From positions 6,485,015-6,549,014 of the forward strand of contig NC_036461.1 of the NCBI RefSeq assembly GCF_002775205.1: 64,000 nt of DNA, given 5' to 3'. The translations under genes and the position numbers were made by a program. Source of the stretch: Xiphophorus maculatus (Eukaryota; Chordata; Actinopteri; Cyprinodontiformes; Poeciliidae). Of the stretch, positions 35,101-44,599 are shown piece by piece (positions within the stretch are counted from its first letter, which is position 1; each line of letters opens with the position of its first letter). The notes beneath the pieces were generated by a model. The model worked only from the letters and a program-made list of their open reading frames with translations, was not told the DNA's origin and did no database searches.

Positions 35101-38063
35101 GTTGGTGACCCATTTTCTATAAATGACCAGCTTTATGATTCACCATAAACAACTTATTAGTTGGGTTATTATTGTTCGGTGCCATTTTGCTGTGTTTGCC
35201 TATAAGAAAAGCATGAAAATGGACCAACGCTCCATTTTAGACTTAATAAATGGAAATCATGAATTCAGCTCACTGACTCTTCTTCAACCTCATACATTGC
35301 AAAACTAGCTGGAGAAAGGATAATCTTCACAAGATTTTAGTACAGTGTTTAAAAATTATTGTTTGGCACTAAGTAGCTGTTCCCTCACTTCCACAGGAGA
35401 ATCAGCTAATATTAGACCAACATGTCGTCTTCCCCTGTCTGTCCTGATTTTTCCTGTGTGCATTCTCAAAGGGGAGAGCCCATGCGACCTGTGTGTCATG
35501 GGAAGCGACAGGAGAGGCGGAGGGGCGCCTAATCAGTGCTGTTCCTCTATAATTGATCATTTCATACAAGAGCAAACAGCTGTTAAATACAGAAATGCTG
35601 ACTAGAAACAAATGTCCCCTCTCACATCGTTTTGGTGCCTTTGTGTTGCATACAATGCATACCCACTTTTTGTATCACAAAAAGTCATAGTACAAGAACA
35701 GATCTACAATAAAGTCGTTAAGACGAGGAAAAACATACATGAATAAGAAAAAAGCTGACGTTACCACCTCAGCAAGACTGGTTCTTTGAAATAAAGAATT
35801 ATCTAAACAATCGTTTCAAAGTCCTGTGACTCATGATTTGATTCTGACGTGTTAAAAGATTAAGTATTTACTTATTTGTAAAACCAATACCACCCAATAG
35901 CTTCTGAGGGATGTGAGTTCCTAAAGAATCCTAATAAGAAACCAAGTTGTCAGAACAGGTTATATAAATGTCTAAGAACATAAAAAAGTCTTGAAGCTGA
36001 GCTTGCATTCAAAAAAATCTAGCTGTAAAATAACTTCATAATCATCAAAAAAAATTATATTTATACAACCTGGTTCATAACTAAGAACGTTTTACTTCTT
36101 GTCGGATTCTCAATTTAGTTGTTTGTCATAAATATCAGTGACAGAGCCAGAATTTCCAGAAAATAGTCATCCCCTGTCCTTTAATGTAAATATTCCAAAA
36201 CATTGTGAACATTGTAAATCCTACATGTTATTTATTATATATAATTATACTAAATCAAATAATGCAGTTTAGAATATATCTCTGTATCATTTTTATTTCA
36301 GTGAAATTGTTTATTTTCTTGTAAAATGTGTCTGTAAAAATGTTTATTTGACAATTATTCTTTTTTTTAACAATGGTGCATAAAACTTTAGTATAATATT
36401 TATTTTGTTTTGGAAAAATTTAGGTAAAGCTTTTAGAAACAGCTCACCTCTTGGAAAGTGAGGGTTAGTTGGATAAAAAGTCATATTAACTCACAGTCAG
36501 TAGAAATGTTTTTGCATGAATACTTAAATATACTTCAAATATTTTACTATTCAGTTTATATCAGTTCAGATTAATTGCTCTGATCAAAGTGGTTGGTGGA
36601 TTGTGTTACCCTGGATAACCATATGAACAATACATAACTGAAAAGAATAGTTCTTTAGGGTCACAGATTACTTTATGAGGCCCAGGACAAACCAGATCAG
36701 AAATGTAAAACTTGATGTTGTAGTATTTGTAAAAACACTTATTTCTTTACACTTTTACTGTTTGTAGAACGTTAAAACAAAACAGTTTCACATAAGAACA
36801 CAGAGACGTTTTTTAAAAGAGTCAGCTCATGTGAAAAAACTTGCTAGCAAGAAATTACCCGCTAAATCAGCGTAAATCAACAAATTAGAGACAGCTCACC
36901 TCTCAGGTGGAGACGGAATCTCTGAGCTAAAGTTAGGACTCTTGTCCTTGGTAACATCACTTCTGATGGACATACAGCTGGGATCCTGATGAATCCTGAT
37001 AAAAGAAAAGTTGTTGGAAAATGAAACAGGCTGATTGTATTGTGTTAAACGTCCTATGAGGAGACAGTGGACAGACGATTGCATTGAACTGTTGACTCAT
37101 TAAAGATTTCAGACAAAATAAATATTATATTAAAGTTTTATGCACCATTGTTAAAAAACAGAATAATTGTCAAATTGTTAGTTAAAACTCTTCTGAAAGT
37201 GTCAAAAATTCATCAAAGCAATAAATCAATCAGCCCATATAGATGCATGTTAATTAAATTTTACACAGTCACAATCAGCTCACCTGTCTGAGGATGAAGT
37301 TTGTTCTGATTTGTCTTTGGACAAATCACTGCTGAATCCAGTGATGTCTCCCTTTGATGGGTTCAGTGATGATGTGGGGGAGTCATCATTGTGTTTAGCT
37401 TTTGACCGCCGACGAGACCTGAATAAAAAATAAGTGTTGAATGAGATTCTATAAATATGGGATATTCCATCTTTCCAAATTTAGAATTTCCTGATAAAAC
37501 TGATGCAGTAACCCAAATTTTGACGCAACAGAATATCTGACTCTAAAATATACTTTACTGGTAAAAACAAAACAAAAAACCCCATCTTGCCTGCATTCAA
37601 AAATGATTTCAGTATTTAAAGAGAGCTCTTTTGATTTCTGGTTTTGGTTCTGGTCTTTTGGGTCTCCAAGTTACTTCCTGTTAGACAACATTCTTCCACC
37701 TTTGTCTTCCTTACTGGACTAATAAATCTTTATTTTGTTAACTCAAACTAGAGACGTTGTTATCACTACTTTATTCTGGGCCATGTTGTAGTTCATTGAA
37801 ACACATTAATGGTTTCAGACATGGAAATGAATATCACAGTCATCAGCTGAACACATTTAAAAATAAAAATATGTCATTTACAATTTTAATTGTATTCTAA
37901 AATTAGAACACTTATGTGACCTGTTTGTTAAATAAAGATGTAAAAATGTGTTAAATACTGGGAATTTATTGTTTTGTCATATTTGTTTATATGAATTGTG
38001 TATGAAATAAAAGCTGTGAGGAACCAGATGATCATCTGACCTTTTGTTTCTTTTCTGATCCAT
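17740..38063 (-). CDS. Gene 1: NLRC3-like receptor, FISNA-NACHT-LRR-B30.2
   Basis: Eleven coding exons join without a break: 38063-38041, 37418-37284, 36995-36900, 34071-33970, 26286-26211, 26073-25845, 25484-23696, 22922-22749, 19773-19606, 18444-18398 and 18269-17740. They total 3,369 nt, or 1,122 aa plus TAA. Order: N-terminal repeats (about 1-118), linker (119-144), helical region (145-220), FISNA (about 221-300), NACHT with Walker A GVAGIGKT (318-325) and Walker [11 protein letters not shown] (387-396), LRRs (817-930) and B30.2 (about 931-1122). Fish NLRs of this class are cytosolic receptors thought to assemble through NACHT and sense ligands by LRR or B30.2; the ligand here is unknown. 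The intron after the fourth coding exon holds a 5.7-kb Gypsy in the opposite direction. Gene 2 is a close tandem copy. Which 5'UTR exon is used cannot be told. Confidence 0.85.
18398..18444 (-). CDS. Gene 1 short linker exon before B30.2
   Basis: This 47-bp exon lies between CTGCAG and GTAAGT and encodes [15 protein letters not shown], the conserved linker of fish NLR-B30.2 genes. Its last base plus two of the next exon complete a tyrosine codon, so phase is kept. Confidence 0.85.
18814..19371 (+). mobile_element. Solo LTR in a gene 1 intron
   Basis: The 558-bp block begins TGTTAGGT and ends ACCTGACA, near-perfect inverted ends, with the 5-bp duplication ATATG at 18809-18813 and 19372-19376. 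An AATAAA at 19219-19224 gives the orientation. Gene 2 lacks it, so it arrived after the duplication. No internal region remains, as expected after LTR-LTR recombination; the family is not identified. Confidence 0.8.
19606..19773 (-). CDS. Gene 1 second LRR exon (168 bp)
   Basis: Acceptor CTGTAG and donor GTAGGC bound a 168-bp exon coding [19 protein letters not shown] and [15 protein letters not shown], two LRR-type strands. Its length is near the 174-bp unit of this family; the C-terminal part is less regular ([12 protein letters not shown]). The gene 2 copy is at 58970-59137. Confidence 0.85.
20080..20117. repeat. (AAT)n microsatellite
   Basis: An interrupted AAT run that is a few units longer and uninterrupted in the paralogous intron at 59444-59482. 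Confidence 0.85.
21216..22484 (+). mobile_element. hAT-type non-autonomous element carrying a second MITE
   Basis: Terminal inverted repeats TAGGCCTGTC and GACAGGCCTA are flanked by the 8-bp duplication TGCATAGG (21208-21215 and 22485-22492). The paralogous gene 2 intron (near 60588) has no insert. The inner ends carry ATCGATTAATCG-like runs. A different MITE lies inside (about 21403-22080). No transposase frame is visible. Confidence 0.85.
21403..22080 (+). mobile_element. MITE nested inside the hAT element
   Basis: The ends CACACGACACGAT and ATCGTGTAGTGTG are inverted copies with one mismatch. The internal AGCTGTTTGGGATTCCC and CTTTCTGATTGGCTGCC blocks recur on the other strand at 4640-4990. 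Exact limits and target duplication are uncertain. Confidence 0.6.
22749..22922 (-). CDS. Gene 1 first LRR exon (174 bp)
   Basis: This exon has acceptor CTTTTAG and donor GTCAGG and the family's standard 174-bp length. It codes for [37 protein letters not shown] and a run ending KLETLR, two complete LRR units. Genes 1 and 2 match almost exactly here. Confidence 0.93.
23255..23400. repeat. Old interspersed repeat relic in intron
   Basis: A run with ACTTTTCTACTGTAGTG, CCACTAAAAGTGCTTTTAC and TTTCTTGCCC resembles a very common fish repeat, seen also at 54582-54722. It is shared with gene 2 (about 61360-61470), so it predates the duplication. Confidence 0.4.
23696..25484 (-). CDS. Gene 1 FISNA-NACHT exon
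   Basis: This 1,789-bp exon is open from the acceptor (TATATTTAG) to the donor (GTACGT). It encodes the FISNA segment ([20 protein letters not shown], then EVRQIE) and the whole NACHT ATPase region. Walker A is GVAGIGKT, Walker [11 protein letters not shown], sensor-like TRPAAA follows, then the winged-helix region with FIHLSVQEF-type [13 protein letters not shown] and a helical HD2 part ending SNKAL. NACHT hydrolyses ATP to drive oligomerisation in active NLRs, and the catalytic motifs are intact. The gene 2 exon is three bases longer. Confidence 0.95.
25845..26073 (-). CDS. Gene 1 helical exon before FISNA
   Basis: The 229-bp exon starts after GTTCCAG and ends at GTAAGA. It encodes [20 protein letters not shown], an acidic stretch (SEDEDEE) and KDLANRLQN; the split lysine codon joins perfectly to [12 protein letters not shown] of the next exon. 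This is the conserved helical segment preceding FISNA in fish NLRs. Confidence 0.9.
26211..26286 (-). CDS. Gene 1 linker exon
   Basis: This 76-bp exon (acceptor CTGCACAG, donor GTCTGT) encodes [20 protein letters not shown] and ends TFK in phase with the next exon. Similar glutamine-rich linkers precede the helical exon in other fish NLRC3-like genes, from family knowledge. Confidence 0.75.
27190..27258 (-). pseudogene. Relic of an N-terminal repeat exon
   Basis: After an acceptor-like ATTACCAG the frame reads [14 protein letters not shown], clearly like [15 protein letters not shown] of the live exon 36900-36995, then meets TGA with no donor. It shows the repeat exon was once duplicated here. 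Confidence 0.6.
27419..28100 (+). repeat. 5' LTR of the chromodomain Gypsy
   Basis: It runs TGTCAGAG to ATGACA. A TATA-like ATATAG at 27554-27559 stands about 29 bp before the GCTAGATGGTT block (27584-27594), the inferred transcript start. AATAAA is at 28027-28032. Confidence 0.93.
27584..27594 (+). promoter_or_regulatory. Inferred transcript start and self-primer of the Gypsy
   Basis: GCTAGATGGTT is the exact reverse complement of 28102-28112 next to the 5' LTR. In Tf1 the first 11 nt of the RNA prime reverse transcription by pairing with such a site. The spacing from the TATA-like box fits a start here. Confidence 0.6.
28096..29099 (+). CDS. Gag of the chromodomain Gypsy
   Basis: The ORF of 333 residues from ATG 28096 ends at TAG 29097-29099. 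An N-terminal helical stretch ([18 protein letters not shown]) and a proline-rich hinge are followed by a capsid-like region ([20 protein letters not shown], typical of sushi Gag). The end carries one zinc knuckle CX2CX4HX4C ([14 protein letters not shown]). It would form the particle and bind RNA. The ATG chosen lies in the last bases of the LTR; an earlier in-frame ATG at 28068 is also inside the LTR. The next ATG at 28180 would remove the homologous start. Confidence 0.85.
28102..28112 (+). other. Primer-binding site for self-priming
   Basis: AACCATCTAGC, one base after the LTR, pairs over 11 nt with 27584-27594. I recognised no ordinary tRNA 3' end in it. It also lies inside the gag frame (EPSSQ). 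Confidence 0.65.
29075..29124 (+). promoter_or_regulatory. Candidate -1 frameshift site between gag and pol
   Basis: GTTAAAA at 29075-29081 is in the X XXY YYZ register of gag, and pol is in the -1 frame, open from 29063. Downstream, 29086-29096 can pair with 29111-29124 (11 bp with one G-U pair and a 3-nt bulge), 4 nt after the heptamer. GUUAAAC works as a slippery site in equine arteritis virus, a related heptamer. Confidence 0.5.
29111..32410 (+). CDS. Pol of the chromodomain Gypsy: PR-RT-RNaseH-IN-chromodomain
   Basis: The frame is open from 29063; the first residues counted here start at 29111, a GTG and not a true start, so expression by frameshift is likely. Protease: DSGCEQN at 31-37. 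[10 protein letters not shown] (D285) and YLDD (347-350). RNase H: about 490-605 with D496 and WTDHKNL. Integrase: zinc finger H677/H684/C714/C717 and catalytic D747, D807, E843, giving the D35E spacing. A chromodomain covers about 1036-1085 ([28 protein letters not shown]). It makes the cDNA and inserts it; chromodomains can steer integration to marked chromatin. All catalytic residues are present. Confidence 0.95.
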   Translation: MVGGSKTISRFTLPCSLLTANRSFQTFAFVDSGCEQNLVDNNLVDQLQLPTVLLPAPVPVVALDGKALPAITHRTTPIELLVSGNHRETITFFVFPTPQSPVVLGYPWLLRHNPHLNWRTGRVESWSNYCLSTCLQSAQPPAVSRSTEEPAPADLARVPSDYHDLHQVFSKSKALSLPPHRPYDCAIDLLPGAPLPTSRLYNISKPERESMEKYISESLAAGLIRSSTSPVGAGFFFVGKKDGTLRPCIDYRALNQITVKNKYPLPLLASAFELVQGATVFTKLDLRNAYHLVRMREGDEWKTAFRTPLGHFEYLVMPFGLTNAPAVFQSLVNDVLRDYLNQFVFVYLDDILIFSRTLAEHKRHVRLVLERLLENQLFVKAEKCEFHVSSVAFLGFVLGSGQVKTDPAKVQAVLDWPTPTSRKELQRFLGFANFYRRFIRNYSQTVLPLTSLTSSKASFCWPPAAEQSFLELKRKFAAAPILMQPDPLKQFVVEVDASDTGAGAVLSQISSSDDKLHPCAFFSRRFSPAERNYDVGDREFLAIKLAFEEWRHWLEGAEHPIVVWTDHKNLAYLQQARRLNPRQSRWSLFFSRFNFTISYRPGSKNTKPDALSRQFSLEQETPPATIVPPTCVVGALSWGIREEVLAAQQSEPGPATRPPNRLYVPSTVRARLIHWAHTAKFSCHPGVSRTISLIRRHFWWPSLYKDVKDYVLACPNCARNKTGNQHPSGLLQPLPVPKRPWSHIALDFVTGLPPSKGFTTILSIIDRFSKACHLVPLRKLPTAMQTAHLLTKHVFRLHGIPSEILSDRGPQFVSKVWKEFGGALGAKVTLSSGFHPQTNGQTERLNQELEATLRCLCSSHPSSWSTHLPWVEYAHNSHTSAATGLSPFESSLGYQPPLFPSDDQQASVTSVQHHLRRCRHIWTQTTAALNRMAEGNRRWADRKRRPAPLYSPGQKVWLSTRDINLKSSNRKLSPRFIGPFEITSVHSPSAVRLRLPVGLRIHPVFHVSLIKPVRSSSLCPPSEPPPPARDIDGHPAYDVSAILDVRRRGRGVQYLVDWRGYGPEERSWVPRSFILDPELIRGFEASRGSSSSRPPGGGL
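32409..32421 (+). other. Polypurine tract
   Basis: GAAGGGGGGGTAG abuts the 3' LTR and overlaps the pol stop codon. It would prime plus-strand DNA synthesis. Confidence 0.8.
32422..33103 (+). repeat. 3' LTR of the chromodomain Gypsy
   Basis: It is 682 bp, the same length as the 5' LTR, and no difference was seen when the two were compared line by line. Its end ATGACA is followed by the target duplication GAACG. Confidence 0.95.
33970..34071 (-). CDS. Gene 1 N-terminal repeat exon (fourth coding exon)
   Basis: This 102-bp exon with TTATTCAG acceptor and GTGAGC donor encodes [19 protein letters not shown], then [15 protein letters not shown]. It shares the SKD...PNxS...SS frame of the other repeat exons and the same phase. 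Confidence 0.75.
35895..35930 (-). pseudogene. Faint repeat-exon relic
   Basis: An acceptor-like TTATTAG is followed by about 35 bp resembling the start of the 96-bp repeat exons, with no open frame or donor. Confidence 0.35.
36900..36995 (-). CDS. Gene 1 N-terminal repeat exon (third coding exon)
   Basis: This 96-bp exon encodes [19 protein letters not shown] and [13 protein letters not shown] between TTTATCAG and GTGAGC. Repeats of this PSCxSxRSD type precede the NACHT exon in many fish NLRC3-like proteins; their role is not known to me. Confidence 0.8.
37284..37418 (-). CDS. Gene 1 N-terminal repeat exon (second coding exon)
   Basis: This 135-bp exon has the same borders as gene 0 exon 9664-9816 and encodes a basic start ([11 protein letters not shown]) then [19 protein letters not shown] and a serine-rich end. 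Confidence 0.8.
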
Positions 38064-38108
38064 GATGTTGAATTTCCATCCACATCAGCTCACAGTTTCC
38101 TTTTTAAT
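38041..38108 (-). CDS. Gene 1 start exon
   Basis: The exon starts after CCCCTGCAG; ATG at 38063-38061 (ATCATGG context) opens MDQKRNKR, and the donor is GTCAGA. It is paralogous to 10426-10493. No PYD or CARD precedes the repeats. Confidence 0.7.
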
Positions 38109-39295
38109 CTGCAGGGGAAACACAAATCAGTTTTTCACACGGTGGCTATGATCATTCTTTGGGTCAGATTTGCTGTAAAAAGTCAGTGTCAGCTGAATTA
38201 AGTCAGATAAGAGTTAGGTAGAGGAGACTGCTGTACTTCAACTATCAGCCCACTAGATGGCGCCATTGAGCTGCAGCCTGCATTGGCAAACTGTGATACC
38301 TACTCCACAATAACTCAGTTCAACATCTGAAAGAACTTTATCCATGTTCACAGTATCAAACTCAAAATTACTCATTAGATTTTGGATGACTTTATAACAG
38401 AAAATCTGACTAGAAATAAATGTTAAATTTCAAAGAGCAAAGAGGATAACACTGTCTAAAGTTTTGTTATGCAATGGCTATAATACACTTAGAATTAAAT
38501 AAATTATACCTTCAGACTAAACATTGTTTCAAAGGTATCTGTTAGCTAGAATCCAGGAACACGAAACTCAATTATGGATCAACATCACCAGAAAATATGG
38601 CAGTAAAGTGTGTTTACCACCAAAGCATCATTAAGACACATTTGTCAGATTGATTTTAGACATTTTGTAAAACTTCATGAATAAATTTATCACAGCTTAA
38701 AATCTCCGTAGTTAGTTCCTGGATATAACATAAATCATAGTTAGAGCGTTAACGCCAACAAGGAAACATTTCAGTTGAAAACTTGTTCCTCCTGTTCTGT
38801 AGTTGATGCGGTTCTGCAGCATTCTCTTCTCAACGGTGGTTTCCAGGACTCTGTTTTCATTGTTTATCTCAGAGCCATTAACTAAAATGATGTTCTATTT
38901 TTATATAATACTATCATAAACTTTCAGCATATGCAGTATATTTTTAAGAAACCATGTAATAAACCTATAAAACATCTATTTTATACTCCGTCAAAGTGCA
39001 AATAGAATCAAACTAATTTCAACAGAGTCAACATGAAGTTTTTGTTTCTGAGTTTTATGGTGAAACCAAAGGTTGAGTTCAAGATATTAGAAACATTAAT
39101 CAGTTTTATAACAAAAAAATACGATTTGTTAAGTTATTCCATATTTTAGTCAACCTCTGTATTCCTCTAAAGAATTAAAAAAAAACAATACAATATGTTA
39201 AAATAATAAAGTGTTTTCTCCTTGAATCAGAAAACAGAATCAAACAAAAAGAGTTTGTTTAAGATAAAGTACAACCTAAAATCAAGCAAACTTAC

Positions 39296-39400
39296 AGTTT
39301 GTTCCAACAGTCTTGTGTTGGAGAAGACGATATTTTCCACTTGAGGTGTGAGGCAAACAGATTGTGACACGATGAGCTGCTACAGGAATTCGTTTGTCAC
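39296..39400 (-). promoter_or_regulatory. Gene 1 5'UTR exon, proximal copy
   Basis: The conserved non-coding block ends at donor AACT|GTAAGT. It is the nearest of three copies (others end at 41069 and 41507) and matches gene 0's at 11738. Confidence 0.55.
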
Positions 39401-41068
39401 CAGTGAAGAAGAAAACTGGGTAGGAGGAAAAGCAAAGGAAGTTGTTGAACAACATTCCTAATGATGTTTTTCTGATTAAATTGCAGAAGGCCTTATGAAT
39501 TACAACAGTCTTCTTCATCAAGTGGGGAGTGGCAATAATTTCTTAATGTTCTTTGCAAAAATGCACTAAATCTGTCAGATTTCAGGGTTATTGCTTCTGT
39601 GTAGTCGTTTACAAACCAATTTACAAATAGATTTTAATCTATTGTAAAGTTGAAGGTCTTGGCACTGTTGCACAATAAAGGTGGATAGTTTCAAAATTGA
39701 TTTGTCTGGGTCTCTGTGACGGCCATGATCATACCTTTCATACACTTTCATTTAAAACTCAACTCAATGAACAAAACACTTTCCAGTGTGATGCACTTCC
39801 ACTGATTTCTACGAGAGCATGCTCAGAGTACCAGACTGATGTCTTGACAGACCTTTGTGGTGTCCACATGATGTCTTTCATTTCTAAGTCCATGTACCAG
39901 CTATTCACAAGGAAACATTTTCCGTTCATGTTAGATAACAGGAAGAAAGCAAACAGCTAGTACGTTGTTTCAAGAACATCAAGCGTAGTGAAAGAATGCC
40001 AGTTCAAATGAAGAGACTGCTGTACTTCAACTATCAGTCCACTAGATGGAGTCATGGAGCTGCAGCCTCCATGGTCAAACTATAACACCTACTCCACAGT
40101 AACAGTTCAACATCAAGAAAAAAAAGTATCCATATTAAAAGTTTTGTTATGCATTTAATATAATATTGCATAATTATATTAATTCAGAGAACTGATTTAC
40201 TCTAAATTAAATCAGTTCTGTCTTCAGGTCAGACTAAATGTTGTTTCAAATGTATCTGCCACCTGAAATCCAGGAACATTAAACTAATTAATGGCTCAAC
40301 ATCACCAGAAAATACAACAGTATATGGTCACTTACAGAGTCAGTTTTTACCACCAAAGCATCATCCAGACACATTTGTCAGACATTTACTTGATATTAGA
40401 CACTTTGTAAAACTTCATGAATAAATTCATCACATCCAACAATCTCTGTAGTCAGTTCCTGGTTATAAAATTGCTTCCTGGTGCTTTGATCACAACTTGA
40501 GGCTTTTTGTGCATCATAATTCTTGTGGTTAGAGAGTTAGTGCCAACAAGGAAACATTTCAGTTGAAAACTTGTTCCTTCTTTCTGTAGTTGTTGCAGGT
40601 TCTGCAGCATTCTGTTCTCAACGGTTGTTTCCAGGAATCTGTTTTCATTGTTTATCTCAGAGTCATTAACTAAAATGATGTTCTATTTTTATATAAAACT
40701 ATCATTAACTTTTAGCATATCCAGTAAGAAACCATGTAATAGACCTCTAAAACATCTATTTTATACTCCACTAAGGTGTAACTTAAGTAGAATCAAACCC
40801 ATTTCAACAGAGTCAACAGGAAGTTTTTGTTTCTGAATTTTATGGTGAAACCAAGTTCAAGATATTAGAAACATTATTCAGTTTCATGAAGAAAAAGTAT
40901 ACCCACAATTATGTAAGTCCGTGTATATTCTAGTATTCCTCTTCAGAATAAAAAAACAATATTAACTGTTAAAATAAATAGAAAGTGTTTTCACCTTGAA
41001 TGAGAAAACAGAATTTTTAAAAAGAGTTTGTTTAAGATAAAGTACAACCTAAAACCAAGTAAACTTAC

Positions 41069-41170
41069 AGTTTGTTCCAACAGTCTTTTGTTGGAGAAGA
41101 CGATATTTTCCACTTGAGGTGTGAGGCAAACAGATTGTGACACGATGAGCTGCTCAACGAGGAATTCGTT
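41069..41170 (-). promoter_or_regulatory. Gene 1 5'UTR exon, middle copy
   Basis: Same block and donor as at 39296, with small changes (TCTTTTGTTGG instead of TCTTGTGTTGG and a short indel). It is a possible alternative first exon. Confidence 0.45.
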
Positions 41171-41506
41171 TGTCTCTAGTCAAGGAAGAAAACTGGGTAG
41201 GAGCAAAGGAAGTTGTTGAACAACATCAAACCCATTTCAACAGAGTCAACAGGAAGTTTTTGTTTCTGAATTTTATGGTGAAACGAAGTTCAAGATATTA
41301 GAAACATTATTCAGTTTCATGAAGAAAAAATATACCCACAATTATTTAAGTCCATCTATATTCTAGTAATCCTCCGTATTCCTCTTCAGAATAAAAAAGC
41401 AATATTAACTGTTAAAATAATAAAGTGTTTTCTCCTTGAATGATAAAACAGAATAATGAAGGAGTTTGTTTAAGATAAAGTACAACCTAAAATCAAGCAA
41501 ACTTAC

Positions 41507-41610
41507 AGTTTGTTCCAACAGTCTTGTGTTGGAGAAGACGGCACTTTCCACTTGAGGTGTGAGGCAAACAGATTGTGACACGATGAGCTGCTACAGGAAT
41601 TCGTTTGTCA
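41507..41610 (-). promoter_or_regulatory. Gene 1 5'UTR exon, distal copy
   Basis: Third copy of the block with an intact GTAAGT donor. The upstream DNA is the one most like that upstream of gene 0. Confidence 0.45.
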
Positions 41611-42661
41611 CCAGTGAAGGAAGAAAACTGGGTAGGAGGAAAAGCAAAGGAAGTTGTTGAACAACATTCCTAATGATGTTTTTCTGATCAAAGTGCAGAA
41701 GGCCTTTTGAGATACAACATTGACTTATTCATGAAGTGGGCAGTGGCAATAATTTCACAATGTTCTTAGCAAAAATGCTCCAAATTTGTCAGATTTCAGG
41801 GATATCGTTGTACATAGTCCTTTACACACCAATTTACAGATTTTAATCCATTGTGGAGGGAAAGGTCTTGGCAGTGTTGCACAAACGTTTTTCCACTTCT
41901 TGATGGCATTCTTCGCTGTTCCATGCAAATCTGAAAGCTTTGGAAATTGTTTGTATCAGTCTCCTGACTGATATTAATGGACAGTGAGATCTGTGTGATA
42001 GAAGCTGTCAGTGTACCATTACGACTTTGCTCTGAGATGTGACTAAGAAAATATCAGAACTTGCCCTGCTTTGTTTGGTGTTTATAAAAGGTATCCTAAA
42101 TGATGACATGACTCCTTTAGACATCAGTTTGAACAGGCTAGTTAATTCCAAACACAGTTTCATAGTTATGAAAAGGAGCACATACATATTCTGCTATGCT
42201 ATTTAAGCCCTTTATATATAAAAAAAGATTTGATGAAGTACAACAGTGCATAGATAACAATAAAGGTGGGAAAAGTTCAACATTGGTTTATCTTGGTGTC
42301 TGTGACGGCCACTCTCATACCTTTCATGCACTTTCATTTAAGACTCAACTCAATTAAACACTTTGCAGTGTGATGCGCTTCCACTGATTTCCACTAGAGG
42401 GCAGCCTCAGACTCTGTCAGGCTAATGTCCAAACAGACCTTTATTGTGTCCACATGATGTTAGGTATTTCTAATTTCTATGTACTGTTGTGATTTAAACT
42501 CGACGGACCCAAAACGTGAGCACACGAACAGGAAATCAGCCAACACAGAACAATCAGAGTTTACTTATTTTATTCTTTTTAGCGCTAAAAAGAAAGAGAC
42601 GCTTACCCTTACAGGCTTATGTGGATGTCAAGTGTAAAGTATGAGGGGCCGTTTAGGACAA

Positions 42662-43215
42662 AATTTACGTTTTGTCTCTCACACACTACCAAAAACTCTC
42701 GCATACTCCAAAAAAGTAGCCACGCACACTCCAAAAAATTACGTTTTGTCTCTCACACACTACCAAAAACTCTCGCATACTCCAAAAAAATAGCCTCGCA
42801 CACTCAAAAAAATTACGTTTTGTCTCTCACACACTACCAAAAACTCTCGCATACTCCAAAAAAGTAGCCACGCATACTCAAAAAAATTACGTTTTGTCTC
42901 TCACACACTACCAAAAACTCTCGCATACTCCAAAAAAATAGCCTCGCACACTCCAAAAAATTACGTTTTGTCTCTCACACACTACCAAAAACTCTCGCAT
43001 ACTCCAAAAAAATAGCCTCGCACACTCCAAAAAATTACGTTTTGTCCCTCACACACTACCAAAAACTCTCGCATACTCCAAAAAAGTAGCCACGCATACT
43101 CAAAAAAATTACGTTTTGTCTCTCACACACTACCAAAAACTCTCGCATACTCAAAAAAATTACATTTTGTCTCTCACACACTACCAAAAACTCACGCATA
43201 CTCAAAAAAATAGCC
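42662..43215 (+). repeat. Left-arm minisatellite, about 74-bp unit
   Basis: About eight copies of a unit with TTACGTTTTGTCTCTCACAC and CTCGCATACTCC blocks. Copies differ by a few bases and the last are shorter. Confidence 0.9.
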
Positions 43216-43803
43216 ACGCACACTCAAAAATTACTCACGCACATTCAAAAAATACTCAAATTGCGTATACACACACTACTAAAATGTCACACACACACAC
43301 ACACACAAACGTTAACTTTCTCGCTCACATACACTACTATCAGCTCGCTCACATACACTGCTAACAGCTCGCACACACACAGACGTTTATCTCTCACATA
43401 CACAAGACTAAAGTTGAACACACACACAGTACTAAGACTCGTTTTATGTATGTGTGAGAGCGAGACTTTTTATGAATGTGTGAGAGCGACACTCTTTATG
43501 AATGTGTGAGAGCCAGACTCTTTTTGAATGTGTGAGAGCGAAACTCTTTTTGAATGTGTGAGAGTTGTCACGGAAGAGGCGGGGCATAATTTTTGGATCA
43601 AACTGCGCATGCGTAGATCCTAAACTATAAGTTTCGATTGTTGACTCACTGTATGTTCTATTACTTAGTATATTTGTGCTTTTAAATATATATAGAACGT
43701 TTAACTTTCTTGTAGATTAAATGTGCTATAGAAATAAATGAATCTGATTGATTGATTAAAAAGAGCAAAATTGCTGTAGTACAATCTGTCCACTGGGTGC
43801 CAG

Positions 43804-44004
43804 TATTACAGGAATTATTAACCGGCGCCAACTAGTGCCGAAGAAGAAAGAGTTTGCTATACCGAACATGGCTAACTCTAATTCGAAACGAGAGAGAATT
43901 GGTCAGGCAGCTGCCATTTTAAACACCATTCTATCTTCTCCGGAGGCAACCAGCACTTTGACAGGCGCATTAAACGATTCAACGACTGCCCGCAGTGCTA
44001 CAAT
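43804..44004 (+). other. Unique centre of the foldback element
   Basis: This 201-bp segment has no internal symmetry and reads openly from ATG 43868 (MANSNSKRERIGQAAAILN) into the right arm. An upstream start at 43835 would be a CTG/GTG-type codon. It may be a captured host exon; I do not recognise the protein. Confidence 0.5.
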
Positions 44005-44599
44005 CTGGCACCCAGTGGACAGATTGTACTACAGCAATTTTGCTATTTTTAATCAATCAATCAGATTCATTTATTTCTATAGCACATTTAATCTACAAGA
44101 AAGTTAAACGTTCTATATATATTTAAAAGCACAAATATACTAAGTAATAGAACATACAGTGAGTCAACAATCGAAACTTATAGTTTAGGATCTACGCATG
44201 CGCAGTTTGATCCAAAAATTATGCCCCGCCTCTTCCGTGACAACTCTCACACATTCAAAAAGAGTTTCGCTCTCACACATTCAAAAAGAGTCTGGCTCTC
44301 ACACATTCATAAAGAGTGTCGCTCTCACACATTCATAAAAAGTCTCGCTCTCACACATACATAAAACGAGTCTTAGTACTGTGTGTGTGTTCAACTTTAG
44401 TCTTGTGTATGTGAGAGATAAACGTCTGTGTGTGTGCGAGCTGTTAGCAGTGTATGTGTGCGAGAAAGTTAACGTTTGTGAATGTGCGAGCTGTTAGCAG
44501 TGTATGTGAGCGAGCTGATAGTAGTGTATGTGAGCGAGAAAGTTAACGTTTGTGTGTGTGTGTGTGACATTTTAGTAGTGTGTGTATACGCAATTTGAG

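Larger units (their letters stand above)
40796..41660. repeat. Tandem duplication of about 430 bp carrying 5'UTR exons
   Basis: The run beginning CCCATTTCAACAGAGTCAAC recurs at about 40800 and 41230, each followed by the same intron end and the 5'UTR exon. A larger pair (38.2-39.9 and 40.0-41.7 kb) also shares the ACTGCTGTACTTCAACTATC landmark. Confidence 0.75.
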
